A stretch of 6,185 bases of DNA from NCBI GenBank assembly GCA_001768965.1, contig MEMY01000021.1, positions 3,349 to 9,533 of the forward strand. Direction: 5' to 3'. Below the pieces are notes generated by a model. It made no database searches and was not told the DNA's origin. It worked only from the letters and a program-made list of their open reading frames with translations. Below are positions 1 to 5,516 of this stretch, one piece after another; position 1 is the first letter of the stretch, and each line of letters opens with the position of its first letter. Source of the DNA: an archaeon RBG_16_50_20. GTDB taxonomy: Archaea; Thermoproteota; Bathyarchaeia; 40CM-2-53-6. Made by a program: the position numbers and the translations under genes.

Positions 1-492
1 GACACTATCAAGAAGGAATGGGTATCAACAATGGCGAAGGACTCTATCATTTTCGCGTGCGCCAATCCAATTCCCGAAATATGGCCTTGGGAGGCGAAGG
101 AGGCTGGAGCTCGCGTGGTAGCGACTGGCAGGTCAGACTTTCCGAACCAAGTCAACAACTCACTCGGATTTCCAGGAATATTCCGCGGAGCTCTCGATGT
201 TCGAGCGCGAACGATCACCGATGAGATGTGCATAGCCGCAGCGGATGCGCTGGCGAAGTTTGCTCGAGAAAAGGGACTTACTGAGGACTACATTGCACCG
301 ACGATGGATGAATGGGAAGTCTATCCGAGAGAGGCTGTGGCAGTCGCCCTGAAAGCTCAGGAACTGGGCCTTGCCGGCGTGAACTTAACGAGAACACAAC
401 TATACGAGCAAGCGACCGCTATCATAAAGCGTTCACGTGAGATGACGCAGACCGCCATGAAGCTCGGGTATATCCCGAAGGCACCTGATTAG
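1..492 (+). CDS. NAD(P)-dependent malic enzyme, C-terminal part (5' end outside window)
   Basis: This is the last 163 codons of a malic enzyme, which oxidatively decarboxylates malate to pyruvate in the cytoplasm and yields NAD(P)H. The frame is open from base 1, so the ATG at 31 is internal and not the start. Family hallmarks are in order: ANPIPEI (61-81), then ATGRSDFPNQVNN (121-159), then GFPGIFRGALDVRA (166-207). These are the conserved blocks of the NAD-binding domain near the C-terminus of short prokaryotic malic enzymes. The protein ends about 95 residues after the last block. It therefore has no fused phosphotransacetylase domain of the MaeB type. The stop codon overlaps the ribosome-binding site of the next gene, so the two are almost certainly co-transcribed. 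The NAD versus NADP preference cannot be read from this fragment. The family assignment is secure. Confidence 0.95.
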   Translation, partial: DTIKKEWVSTMAKDSIIFACANPIPEIWPWEAKEAGARVVATGRSDFPNQVNNSLGFPGIFRGALDVRARTITDEMCIAAADALAKFAREKGLTEDYIAPTMDEWEVYPREAVAVALKAQELGLAGVNLTRTQLYEQATAIIKRSREMTQTAMKLGYIPKAPD

Positions 493-498
493 GAGGAG
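491..498 (+). promoter_or_regulatory. Shine-Dalgarno site that selects the start of the flavoprotein gene
   Basis: AGGAGGAG overlaps the TAG stop of the malic enzyme gene. Three in-frame ATGs follow, at 500, 506 and 512. The first is only one base from the motif, which is too close. The ATG at 506 has a 7-base spacer and is the best start. The overlap implies coupled translation of the two genes. Confidence 0.7.
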
Positions 499-505
499 AA
501 TGAAA

Positions 506-1432
506 ATGAGCATGGATACTTCACAAAAGGAATACGACCTTCTGATCGTCGGCGGAGGACCAGCAGGTCTCACAGCAGCCGCCTACGCAATCAGAAAACG
601 AATTGAAACAATGTTGATCAGCGAAGACCTCGGAGGAAAAACCAACTATCACTTTACACTCCCAGATGTTGAAACACATCTGATCATAGACGGAGAGGAG
701 TTAGTCAGCAAATTCAAGAGCCAGTTAGAATACCTCGACTTCGCACGACACCTAGGCAAGGTCACGAAGTTCCAACGCATTGGAAAAAGGTTTGTGGTGT
801 CAACAGCCGACCGAACCTTCAAGGGAAAAGCCGCGATAATCGCAACAGGCGTCATGCCCAAACGCCTCAACGTTCCCGGCGAAGAGGAATTTCTGGGAAA
901 AGGCGTGAGCTACTCTGCTATGAGCCACGCTCAGATCTTCATCGACATGGACGTCGCCGTTGTGGGCGATGGTGTCCCAGCCCTCCAAGCAGCAGCGGAA
1001 CTTGCACAGATCGCACGAAAAGTCAACGTAGTAGGCGTTCCTGCCAAGCTCATCGCAACACCCTTGGGCAAGAAGGTCAAGGACTCAGGTAAGGCTGAGT
1101 TCTTCAGCGGCTACACGGTCAAAGAGATTCGAGGCAACGCCTCTCCTGAGAAGATCGTCATAAAATCCAAGAAAGACGAGACTGAGATTCCCGTCAGAGG
1201 CGTTTTCGTAGAACTCGGCTATATTCCAGGCACTGCAATGTTCTCACGACTCGTGAAGACCAACCGCGAGGGAAGAATCGTCATAGACGAAAACAACCAA
1301 ACGAATGTTCCAGGTCTCTTTGCCGCTGGGGATGTAACGGACGTAAACGCCCACCAGGTCGTCATCGCTGTCGGTGAAGGCGCCAACGCTGCACTAAGCG
1401 CCTACAACTATCTATTGACACTAAAACCGTAA
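506..1432 (+). CDS. Thioredoxin-reductase-like FAD/NAD(P)-binding protein without the CxxC motif
   Basis: A 308-residue protein with the fold and length of low-molecular-weight thioredoxin reductases. The FAD-binding GGGPAG (residues 16-21), the ATG motif (113-115) and the C-terminal GLFAAGDV (270-277) are all present. The redox-active Cys-x-x-Cys-Asp is not: GVSYSAMSHA (133-142) stands where GVSYCATCDG is expected, and I find no cysteine anywhere in the protein. The second nucleotide site is also altered. GDGVPA (154-159) is retained in outline, but the HRRxxxR-type NADPH signature is replaced by VVGVPAKL (175-182). It is unlikely to reduce thioredoxin. CxxC-free relatives include YumC-type ferredoxin-NADP reductases, but similarity to that group is not shown here. 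It is the second gene of an operon with malic enzyme. An alternative start is 500. Confidence 0.85.
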   Translation: MSMDTSQKEYDLLIVGGGPAGLTAAAYAIRKRIETMLISEDLGGKTNYHFTLPDVETHLIIDGEELVSKFKSQLEYLDFARHLGKVTKFQRIGKRFVVSTADRTFKGKAAIIATGVMPKRLNVPGEEEFLGKGVSYSAMSHAQIFIDMDVAVVGDGVPALQAAAELAQIARKVNVVGVPAKLIATPLGKKVKDSGKAEFFSGYTVKEIRGNASPEKIVIKSKKDETEIPVRGVFVELGYIPGTAMFSRLVKTNREGRIVIDENNQTNVPGLFAAGDVTDVNAHQVVIAVGEGANAALSAYNYLLTLKP

Positions 1433-1437
1433 ATTCG

Positions 1438-1466
1438 GCAGGCACTTGCGTGCCTGCTCCCTTTTG
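1438..1466 (+). terminator. Hairpin terminator after the malic enzyme/flavoprotein operon
   Basis: A perfect 8-bp stem GCAGGCAC/GTGCCTGC with a TTGC loop begins 5 bases after the stop codon and is followed by TCCCTTTTG. It resembles an intrinsic terminator with a short T-tract and marks the end of the first operon. Confidence 0.65.
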
Positions 1467-1575
1467 TCCCCTTCCCGAGATACAAATCACACGCTATGGA
1501 AAATTGGCCCTATAGTCTGACACCCAAAGGTAGACGAGAACATGGCTTAAGATCGAAGACCTGACCCGCGCACGG

Positions 1576-1633
1576 GCGCGCATAGTGGCATTGTGGTGCG
1601 CGCACACACACGAAAACTCCTGATGTCCTGCTC
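1576..1633 (-). repeat. Dispersed GT/CA element, copy 1
   Basis: The core TGGTGCGCGCACACACACG (1594-1612) is the reverse complement of the family core with one extra GC. A 7-bp stem GCGCGCA (1576-1582)/TGCGCGC (1597-1603) covers one side. On the minus strand, GAGCAG (1633-1628) lies 21 bases before the core. That is the same spacing as GAACAG in the copies at 3838-3913 and 4087-4152. A GCGGT also lies 19 bases further upstream, as in the 4087-4152 copy. It lies in the gap before the ABM-like gene. It is one of at least five copies in the window. Confidence 0.7.
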
Positions 1634-1671
1634 GCTAAAGAGGTTGGACCGCAAAGCTTGATTTCTTAGCG
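1633..1671 (+). other. Imperfect hairpin upstream of the ABM-like gene
   Basis: CGCTA-a-AGA pairs with TCTTAGCG (8 bp, one bulged A) around a loop of about 22 bases. It abuts repeat copy 1 and lies 56 bases before the ABM-like start. The rest of the 1467-1726 gap holds repeat copy 1 and a 10-base palindrome, CTTGCGCAAG (1690-1699). I see no clear promoter. Confidence 0.35.
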
Positions 1672-1726
1672 CAGATATCATGCTGTCGGCTTGCGCAAGT
1701 GCTCTGCCGGAGGAACTTGAAGTTAT

Positions 1727-2044
1727 ATGATCAGTCGAGTTTGGCATGGCTGGACTACATTGGCGAACGCTGACCCCTATGAATCGCTACTCAGGACCGA
1801 GATCTTCATGGACATAAAGAACCGTCGGATTTCGGGCTACCGTGGAATTCACTTGTTGAGACGGAGTATGGGCGATGAGATAGAGTTCGTGACGGTGATG
1901 TGGTTTGATTCAATTGAAGCTGTGAGAGTCTTCGCCGGAGAAGAATTTGAGCTGTCAGTTGTACCTCCAAAGGCAAGAGCTTTGCTTTCGCGCTTTGATG
2001 AACGCTCACAGCACTACGAAGTTAGGGCCGAATTGGAGGCCTGA
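1727..2044 (+). CDS. ABM-domain (antibiotic biosynthesis monooxygenase-like) protein
   Basis: A complete 105-residue single-domain protein of the dimeric alpha/beta-barrel (ferredoxin-like) superfamily that includes ABM and EthD-type proteins. The pattern is typical: ISRVWHGWT (2-10) as the first strand, a helix with YESLLRTEIF (18-27), then ISGYRGIHLLRR (35-46), EFVTVMWFDSIEAVRVFAG (53-71) and YEVR (97-100) as the closing strand. Family members include cofactor-free monooxygenases, haem-degrading enzymes and many of unknown substrate, so no reaction can be assigned. GGAGGA (1709-1714) lies 12 bases before the ATG, slightly long but usable. It stands alone, bracketed by repeat copies at 1576-1633 and 2102-2138, and has no T-tract terminator directly after it. 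The family call is firm and the function is unknown. Confidence 0.85.
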   Translation: MISRVWHGWTTLANADPYESLLRTEIFMDIKNRRISGYRGIHLLRRSMGDEIEFVTVMWFDSIEAVRVFAGEEFELSVVPPKARALLSRFDERSQHYEVRAELEA

Positions 2045-2101
2045 CCGCGGATTCAGTCAAGAATGAATTGTGAGCAGGATATCTAATTGGACTAGTTCGT
2101 C

Positions 2102-2138
2102 TGTGTGGGTCTAGCTGGTGCGCACACACCACCACACA
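2102..2138 (-). repeat. Dispersed GT/CA element, copy 2 (nested hairpin)
   Basis: The core TGGTGCGCACACAC (2116-2129) sits in a nested hairpin. The outer stem TGTGTGG (2102-2108)/CCACACA (2132-2138) is 7 bp. The inner stem TGGTG (2116-2120)/CACCA (2127-2131) is 5 bp with loop CGCACA. The two stems are contiguous on the 3' side and separated by 7 bases on the 5' side. The GTGTGGGTCT stretch is shared with the copy at 4087-4152. It lies downstream of the ABM-like gene. Confidence 0.7.
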
Positions 2139-2154
2139 TTTCGAAGCAACTTTC

Positions 2155-2364
2155 TCACCAAACCAACACAGCGTGGCACGATGCATGGCTAGGCTTGCCG
2201 CGAAGAGCCCCCTCTTCGTGAGGCAACTCGACTGGATGACTTGGAGGTTTTTTGTTATCGCGGATTCTGAAAACGAGAACAAAAATCGCAATCGCGAACA
2301 CTGCCGCTATTAGGAAAGCCCGATTCTTGACCAATCTTGGGTCCCTAATCCAGCCGATTGGCAT
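2155..2364 (-). CDS. Possible small one-helix membrane protein (doubtful)
   Basis: A 69-residue ORF with an ATG start. Residues 16-33 (AFLIAAVFAIAIFVLVFR) form one strongly hydrophobic segment flanked by basic residues, as expected for a single membrane anchor. The polar remainder shows no motif I recognise. Against it: there is no ribosome-binding site before the ATG, the far end is a strong RNA hairpin (2195-2226), and there is no conserved domain. A leaderless transcript is possible in archaea, but no clear TATA box is seen at the right distance. It could equally be a chance ORF in the gap between the ABM-like gene and the small minus-strand gene. Confidence 0.3.
   Translation of the reverse strand: MPIGWIRDPRLVKNRAFLIAAVFAIAIFVLVFRIRDNKKPPSHPVELPHEEGALRGKPSHASCHAVLVW
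2195..2226. other. Strong 12-bp hairpin downstream of the ABM-like gene
   Basis: The inner stem CGAAGAG (2201-2207)/CTCTTCG (2212-2218) has a CCCC loop. The outer stem TTGCC (2195-2199)/GGCAA (2222-2226) is separated by a small internal loop. A T6 run follows on the plus strand 20 bases later (2247-2252). That is too far for a classical intrinsic terminator, but the hairpin may still end or protect the ABM-like transcript. Confidence 0.55.
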
Positions 2365-2405
2365 CCAAAATATTCTACAACATTAATCCAGCGCATGTAA
2401 CGAAA

Positions 2406-2432
2406 GAAAAAGCCCCTATGCAACCAGGGGCT
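2406..2432 (-). terminator. Intrinsic-type terminator of the small minus-strand gene
   Basis: A perfect 7-bp stem AGCCCCT/AGGGGCT (2411-2417 and 2426-2432) has an 8-base loop. Read on the minus strand, it is followed directly by TTTT and CTTTC. The stem and loop contain the last codons and the TAG stop of the small minus-strand gene. This strand-specific T-tract supports transcription from that strand. Confidence 0.75.
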
Positions 2433-2625
2433 CAGCGATCTGCTTTCTACGTCTACGTCTCACCGAATCCACAATCGTCAAGAACTCAGCCTCGCTGAGC
2501 AGTTCAACGCCTTTGTCGCAGTATTGTCCTGTCCTTCGCTCGATCTCACGATCTATCTCCTCGCGTTCTTCGTGGGTCGTATCGATCCCCAGCCTTCGCA
2601 GCCACTCTCTGACCTTAATGCTCAT
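2416..2625 (-). CDS. Small charged protein of unknown function
   Basis: A 69-residue protein beginning MSIKVREWLRRLG. I do not recognise a family. It is rich in Arg, Glu and Asp and probably mostly helical: REWLRRLG, a strongly charged stretch EEREEIDREIERR, then SEAEFLTIVDSVRRRRRKQ near the C-terminus with five arginines in a row. No signal peptide or membrane segment is visible. The ATG at 2625 is preceded by AAGGTGA on the minus strand, a usable ribosome-binding site. A GTG at 2631 would add two residues. Support for a real gene comes from the terminator that overlaps its stop codon. The basic tail could bind nucleic acid, but that is inference from composition only. It lies alone in divergent orientation to the KaiC-like gene. 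Confidence 0.6.
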   Translation of the reverse strand: MSIKVREWLRRLGIDTTHEEREEIDREIERRTGQYCDKGVELLSEAEFLTIVDSVRRRRRKQIAEPLVA

Positions 2626-2666
2626 TTTCACCTTGCCCTGCCTGCAAGAGACTGAATGCGTTCATT

Positions 2667-2701
2667 CCGAATAATCGCCAATTCGGTTCTCACCCGAGAA
2701 C
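2667..2701. promoter_or_regulatory. Two adjoining perfect inverted repeats upstream of the small minus-strand gene
   Basis: CCGAAT/ATTCGG (2667-2672 and 2681-2686) is followed by GTTCTC/GAGAAC (2686-2691 and 2696-2701) with a 4-base spacer. They share base 2686. The pair lies 42 bases upstream of the small minus-strand start and could be an operator pair or two small hairpins. No matching regulator is encoded here. Confidence 0.35.
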
Positions 2702-2773
2702 AACCATGAATTGTATTCCCGCTGATGTAAACACTGCTGAAACGCTTCACCGCTACCATTCAAGAAACTACTG

Positions 2774-2923
2774 TCCAAATTACAGTGCCCGCAACAAGAT
2801 GTCCTCACACACCGAGGGTTCAAATCACGACGCCCTCACCAGTAATACCACACACACAAAATTGATGGTTCAAATTTGGTTGCCCGCACCAGCGGACTCA
2901 CACACACACACACACACACACAC
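2774..2923 (+). repeat. Three tandem degenerate units resembling tRNA 3' ends, joined to the GT/CA family
   Basis: Units start at 2774, 2819 and 2869 (periods 45 and 50). Each has T(T/C)CAAAT, then 12 bases, then A-CCA (ACA in the first). This is the spacing of a tRNA T-loop to CCA end. The acceptor-like heptamers are TGCCCGC, CGCCCTC and TGCCCGC. Each unit then runs within 10 to 20 bases into a CACACAC stretch. The T-stem does not pair well, and I find no 5' acceptor strand, so these are not tRNA genes. The CGCACCAGCGGAC part recurs as CGCCCCAGCGGAC at 3871-3883. Confidence 0.6.
2899..2923 (+). repeat. (CA)12 microsatellite
   Basis: Twelve perfect CA units plus a final C end the third tandem unit. 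The tract lies 86 bases upstream of the KaiC-like start codon. Dinucleotide runs of this length are uncommon in prokaryotes and prone to slippage. The rest of the 2702-3009 gap shows no further gene. Confidence 0.95.
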
Positions 2924-3009
2924 GGAAAACCGCTCGAGCTACTTATCCGCTCAAACAATTGCAATAAAGCTAATCTGTTACGCTCGCGGGTGCATCAGTA
3001 GGTAAAGGA

Positions 3010-3792
3010 ATGGTTTCGAGCGAACGGTTTAGCGTTCCACTACTAGCCAAGCTCATTCCTGATGGGGTTAGACCTGGGACAATACTACTGGTTGAGTTTG
3101 ATCCGGAATCCCAATGGTTCACTGTAGCCACAACAATTATTGCGAGATGGCTGCAAGAGGGCCACTATGCGGGGTACGTAGCGTTCGCAAGGCCGCCGGA
3201 GGATATCATCAGGGATCTATCGGCGTTAGGTGTCGATGTCCCCGCAGCCGTCAAGAGCGGTCGACTACTTCTAGGCGATTGGTATTCTGCCACTTTAACA
3301 GGCGGGCGGCTCGACAGCGCAAAGCCTGAGGCCAGCCTTTTCGAACCAATACCCAGCGGGTTCCGGGTCCGTTCCCTCAAGGTCGCAGATCTGAGCGTTG
3401 TTTGGCTGAAAACTGCAAAGGAGGGACCTCAACCTCATGATGTGGATACAACTTGGCCAGCTGGGTCTCTCTTTGTTGGTGAATCACTTTCGGTCCTTCT
3501 CCGTTTTAACGAAGAAAAGGCGTACATGGAGTATGCAGAAACAAGAGTTCTACCTGAAGACCGAAGATTCGGGAGGATCATGCTCTACGGTATCGTTCGA
3601 GGGATTCACAGCGAGTGGCTTTACAAGCGTATGGAAGCGGCTTGTGATGGGGTCATAGACATACGAGTCATCGAACAAGAAGGTGTCGCCAAAGATCTCC
3701 TCAGAGTCAGAAGCTTAAGGGGACAACCCCGCGACGCTACGTGGCACACGATCGAAATTAGAGGAAAAGGGGAAGCCGTTCTGACAAATTAA
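3010..3792 (+). CDS. KaiC-like RecA-fold protein with degenerate Walker A
   Basis: A 260-residue protein with the layout of single-domain archaeal KaiC-like (RecA-superfamily) ATPases. The N-terminal IPDGVRPGTILLVEF (16-30) matches the lead-in to the P-loop. The site itself reads FDPESQWFTVA (30-40) instead of GxxGxGKT, so the Lys and Thr that hold phosphate are missing. The Walker B region, SLFVGESLSVLL (153-164), lacks the usual hhhhD ending. The tail agrees with the family: YGIVRGIHSEWLYKRMEAACDGVIDI (193-218), then LLRVRSLRGQP (230-240) and WHTIEI (245-250). It is therefore probably a non-hydrolysing relative with a binding, scaffold or regulatory role, as inferred from motif loss. AGGT (3000-3003) serves as a ribosome-binding site 6 bases from the ATG. 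The gene stands alone between repeat clusters. Confidence 0.75.
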   Translation: MVSSERFSVPLLAKLIPDGVRPGTILLVEFDPESQWFTVATTIIARWLQEGHYAGYVAFARPPEDIIRDLSALGVDVPAAVKSGRLLLGDWYSATLTGGRLDSAKPEASLFEPIPSGFRVRSLKVADLSVVWLKTAKEGPQPHDVDTTWPAGSLFVGESLSVLLRFNEEKAYMEYAETRVLPEDRRFGRIMLYGIVRGIHSEWLYKRMEAACDGVIDIRVIEQEGVAKDLLRVRSLRGQPRDATWHTIEIRGKGEAVLTN

Positions 3793-3837
3793 ACCCACAG
3801 AGGAGCGGTTGTTAGGAGAAACTTCCCTTAACTGCAG

Positions 3838-3913
3838 GAACAGACACAGACAGTTTTTCGTGTGTGTGTGCGCCCCAGCGGACTTCTACTGGTCGTGGCT
3901 CGGAGAACTGTTC
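3838..3913 (+). repeat. Dispersed GT/CA element, copy 4 (with flanking GAACAG/CTGTTC)
   Basis: The core CGTGTGTGTGTGCGC (3859-3873) is flanked by GAACAG (3838-3843) and CTGTTC (3908-3913), which are complementary. A second possible stem, CAGTTTTTC (3851-3859) with GGAGAACTG (3902-3910), has 9 bp including two G-U pairs. It begins 45 bases after the KaiC-like stop codon. Confidence 0.7.
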
Positions 3914-4086
3914 GCGGCAGACGTCACAAATATCCCGACGGGAATATCTGGCTGTTCTGAGGGAGTAAGGGCAAGGCAAGGCTGAAAGCGATATACTCTT
4001 TCAAAGGCTAAGTCTCCTCCCCCGCACCAATCACAAACAATCGGAGAATCGATTGTTTCTTCTTTGTCTCACCGTAGCCACACAAG

Positions 4087-4152
4087 GAACAGTCATTTTG
4101 AGTGTGGGTCTTTTGGTGCGCACACACACGAAATTTGAGCCTGTAACTGTTC
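4087..4152 (-). repeat. Dispersed GT/CA element, copy 5 (with flanking GAACAGT/ACTGTTC)
   Basis: GAACAGT (4087-4093) pairs perfectly with ACTGTTC (4146-4152), and CAAG/CTTG extends the stem across one bulge. Inside lie GTGTG/CACAC and the core TGGTGCGCACACACACG (4114-4130). That core is the exact complement of the core at 5624-5640. The two identical cores thus flank serA in opposite orientation. Confidence 0.75.
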
Positions 4153-4157
4153 TTGTC

Positions 4158-4178
4158 GTTAGGGGAACCGCTCCTAAC
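4158..4178 (+). terminator. Hairpin in the convergent gap, possible weak terminator
   Basis: GTTAGGGG pairs with CTCCTAAC (8 bp, one G-U) around the loop AACCG. ACACCCCCTCTTTCC follows on the plus strand. It is pyrimidine-rich but has no true T-run, so a terminator role is uncertain. It lies 86 bases past the serA stop. Confidence 0.4.
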
Positions 4179-4263
4179 ACCCCCTCTTTCCGCATAACTG
4201 TAAATTCACCAAGACGAATCCGACATCCGACACCGCTTCTGGAACATGTCCTACCCTACCGCC

Positions 4264-5481
4264 TTACAGCCTCACTATTCTCACTTGGATAATTTCGTCT
4301 TTGCGTGCAGAAATCTTGTTGAGCACTTCCTCGGCAGGATATGTGTCAAGCTGTATGGTGGCTACAGCTGCTTTGGCTCCTTCGAAGATGACGTTGTGTA
4401 CTTCGTGAACGTTGATGTTTGATTCCCTAAGATCATTCAGAATCCGAGTCAGAACGCCGATCTTGTCGTAGTGACGTACCATCAATTCGTATGCGGCGGG
4501 CGTATCCTTAGCGAAGTCTACGCAGTTCTCGACGTCCCCTGTTTCCACATAGGTTTCTATGATGCGGACCGTCTCGTCAACAGTGGCTCGTTGTGCTTGG
4601 TCAGTGGAGCCACCTATGTGATGCGTGCCCACCCAATTCGGCACATTCGAAAGAGCATTATGGAACTGCTCTTCGCCCTCTGCGGGTTCATTCTCATATA
4701 CGTCGAGTCCTGCGCGAACGCGACCTTGTCGAACCGCTTCGGCAAGTGCAACATTATCAACGACAGCACCTCGCGACGTATTCAGAACAATCGTTCCCGT
4801 TTTCAGTTTGGCAATACGTTCCGCTGAGAGCAGATGCCTGGTCTCAGGATTGTACGCTACATGGAAGGACACTATGTCACACCGACCGAGCAATTCATCG
4901 ATAGTAGCTGCGCGCGTCACTCCCAATTTCTGAGCCTTCTCTTCTGTGAGCGAGCGAGACCAGGCTATCACCAGCATGTCGAAGGCCTTTGCCCGTTTGA
5001 TTACCTCGTTGCCTATGGGACCCGTACCTACAACGCCGAAGGTCTTCCCCTTCAGGCCGTCTGCCTTCGCGAATTCCTTCTTGTTCCACTCTCCTTCCTT
5101 CAGCGCTTGCGCTTGATCTGGAATCCGTCGGTCAACAGCCAACAGGAGACCTAGGGTCAATTCCGCAACTGCTGCTGAATTCTTGTCGGGACAATTGGTG
5201 ACGAAGATTCCCTGCGCTGATGCGGTTCCCATATCAATATTCTCAGTCCCAGCTCCTGATCGGACTATAAGCTCCAATGAGTCAGCTTTCTCGATAGCAG
5301 ACGGCGAGACCTTGGTGCTTCTCACCACGAGAATATTGACGCCTGCGATATGTTCCACCAAAGTTTCGGCTGTGAGGTCAGGATTGTATTCAACCTCGTC
5401 AACGATCTTACGTAATCTCTCCACGTGGTCTTTGGGGAGCCTATCAGCAATCAACAGTTTCAATGCGCATTCACAGCTCAC
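4264..5481 (-). CDS. serA: D-3-phosphoglycerate dehydrogenase with C-terminal ACT domain
   Basis: A 405-residue enzyme that oxidises 3-phosphoglycerate to 3-phosphohydroxypyruvate, the first step of serine synthesis. Residues 1-about 100 and 290-325 form the substrate domain. The Rossmann domain carries GTGPIG (152-157). Catalytic residues are in place: Arg237 in NTSRGAVVD, Glu265 in YENEP and His288 in THHIGGST. Residues about 331-405 are an ACT domain beginning ELMVRHYDKIGVL, the region that binds serine for feedback inhibition in E. coli SerA. There the E. coli HENRPGVL reads HYDKIGVL, so serine binding may differ. The end of beta-2 reads AWSRS rather than the usual acidic residue. GTG at 5481 follows GAGG with a 7-base spacer. 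A TTG at residue 7 would give the more usual MKLLIAD-like start. An out-of-frame ATG (5485) opens a four-codon ORF across the start. Confidence 0.93.
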   Translation of the reverse strand: MSCECALKLLIADRLPKDHVERLRKIVDEVEYNPDLTAETLVEHIAGVNILVVRSTKVSPSAIEKADSLELIVRSGAGTENIDMGTASAQGIFVTNCPDKNSAAVAELTLGLLLAVDRRIPDQAQALKEGEWNKKEFAKADGLKGKTFGVVGTGPIGNEVIKRAKAFDMLVIAWSRSLTEEKAQKLGVTRAATIDELLGRCDIVSFHVAYNPETRHLLSAERIAKLKTGTIVLNTSRGAVVDNVALAEAVRQGRVRAGLDVYENEPAEGEEQFHNALSNVPNWVGTHHIGGSTDQAQRATVDETVRIIETYVETGDVENCVDFAKDTPAAYELMVRHYDKIGVLTRILNDLRESNINVHEVHNVIFEGAKAAVATIQLDTYPAEEVLNKISARKDEIIQVRIVRL

Positions 5482-5516
5482 GCATTAGCCTCAACCCTTC
5501 CCTTAAATGAGCTGAC

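Larger units (their letters stand above)
3801..4175. repeat. Imperfect inverted duplication filling the convergent gap
   Basis: AGGAGCGGTT (3801-3810) recurs as its exact complement AACCGCTCCT (4166-4175). Moving inward, both arms show GAACAG, then the CGTGTGTG core, then CTGTTC in the same order. The arms are 3801-3913 and 4087-4175. This almost fills the 470-base space between the KaiC-like gene and serA. The 3914-4080 centre holds an imperfect 7-bp stem around 3931-3946 and no gene. Confidence 0.55.

Noticed and set aside
2022..2291. 89-codon minus-strand ORF downstream of the ABM-like gene
   Set aside because: It overlaps repeat copy 2 and the strong hairpin, runs into the ABM-like gene, and has no recognisable features.
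2774..2891. tRNA genes suggested by TTCAAAT and CCA spacing
   Set aside because: The T-stems pair poorly and no complementary 5' acceptor strand, D-arm or anticodon arm is found upstream, so a functional tRNA is not supported.
2774..2923. CRISPR array suggested by three tandem units
   Set aside because: Units differ heavily from each other, periods vary, there are no unique spacers between identical repeats, and no cas gene is present.
2706..3005. 99-codon plus-strand ORF over the repeat cluster
   Set aside because: It is a translation of the tandem units and the CA tract (His-Thr repeats), with no coding character or ribosome-binding site.
1433..4263. Insertion sequence or integrated element
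   Set aside because: No transposase, integrase or terminal repeats with target duplications are visible; only short non-coding repeats are present.
4471..5154. Several plus-strand ORFs of about 100 codons
   Set aside because: They are antisense to serA, whose motifs and catalytic residues are intact; none shows a domain or a ribosome-binding site.
5471..5485. Four-codon upstream ORF (MREL) overlapping the serA start
   Set aside because: It is probably chance: it has one conserved-looking feature only, the overlap itself, and cannot be judged without comparison.
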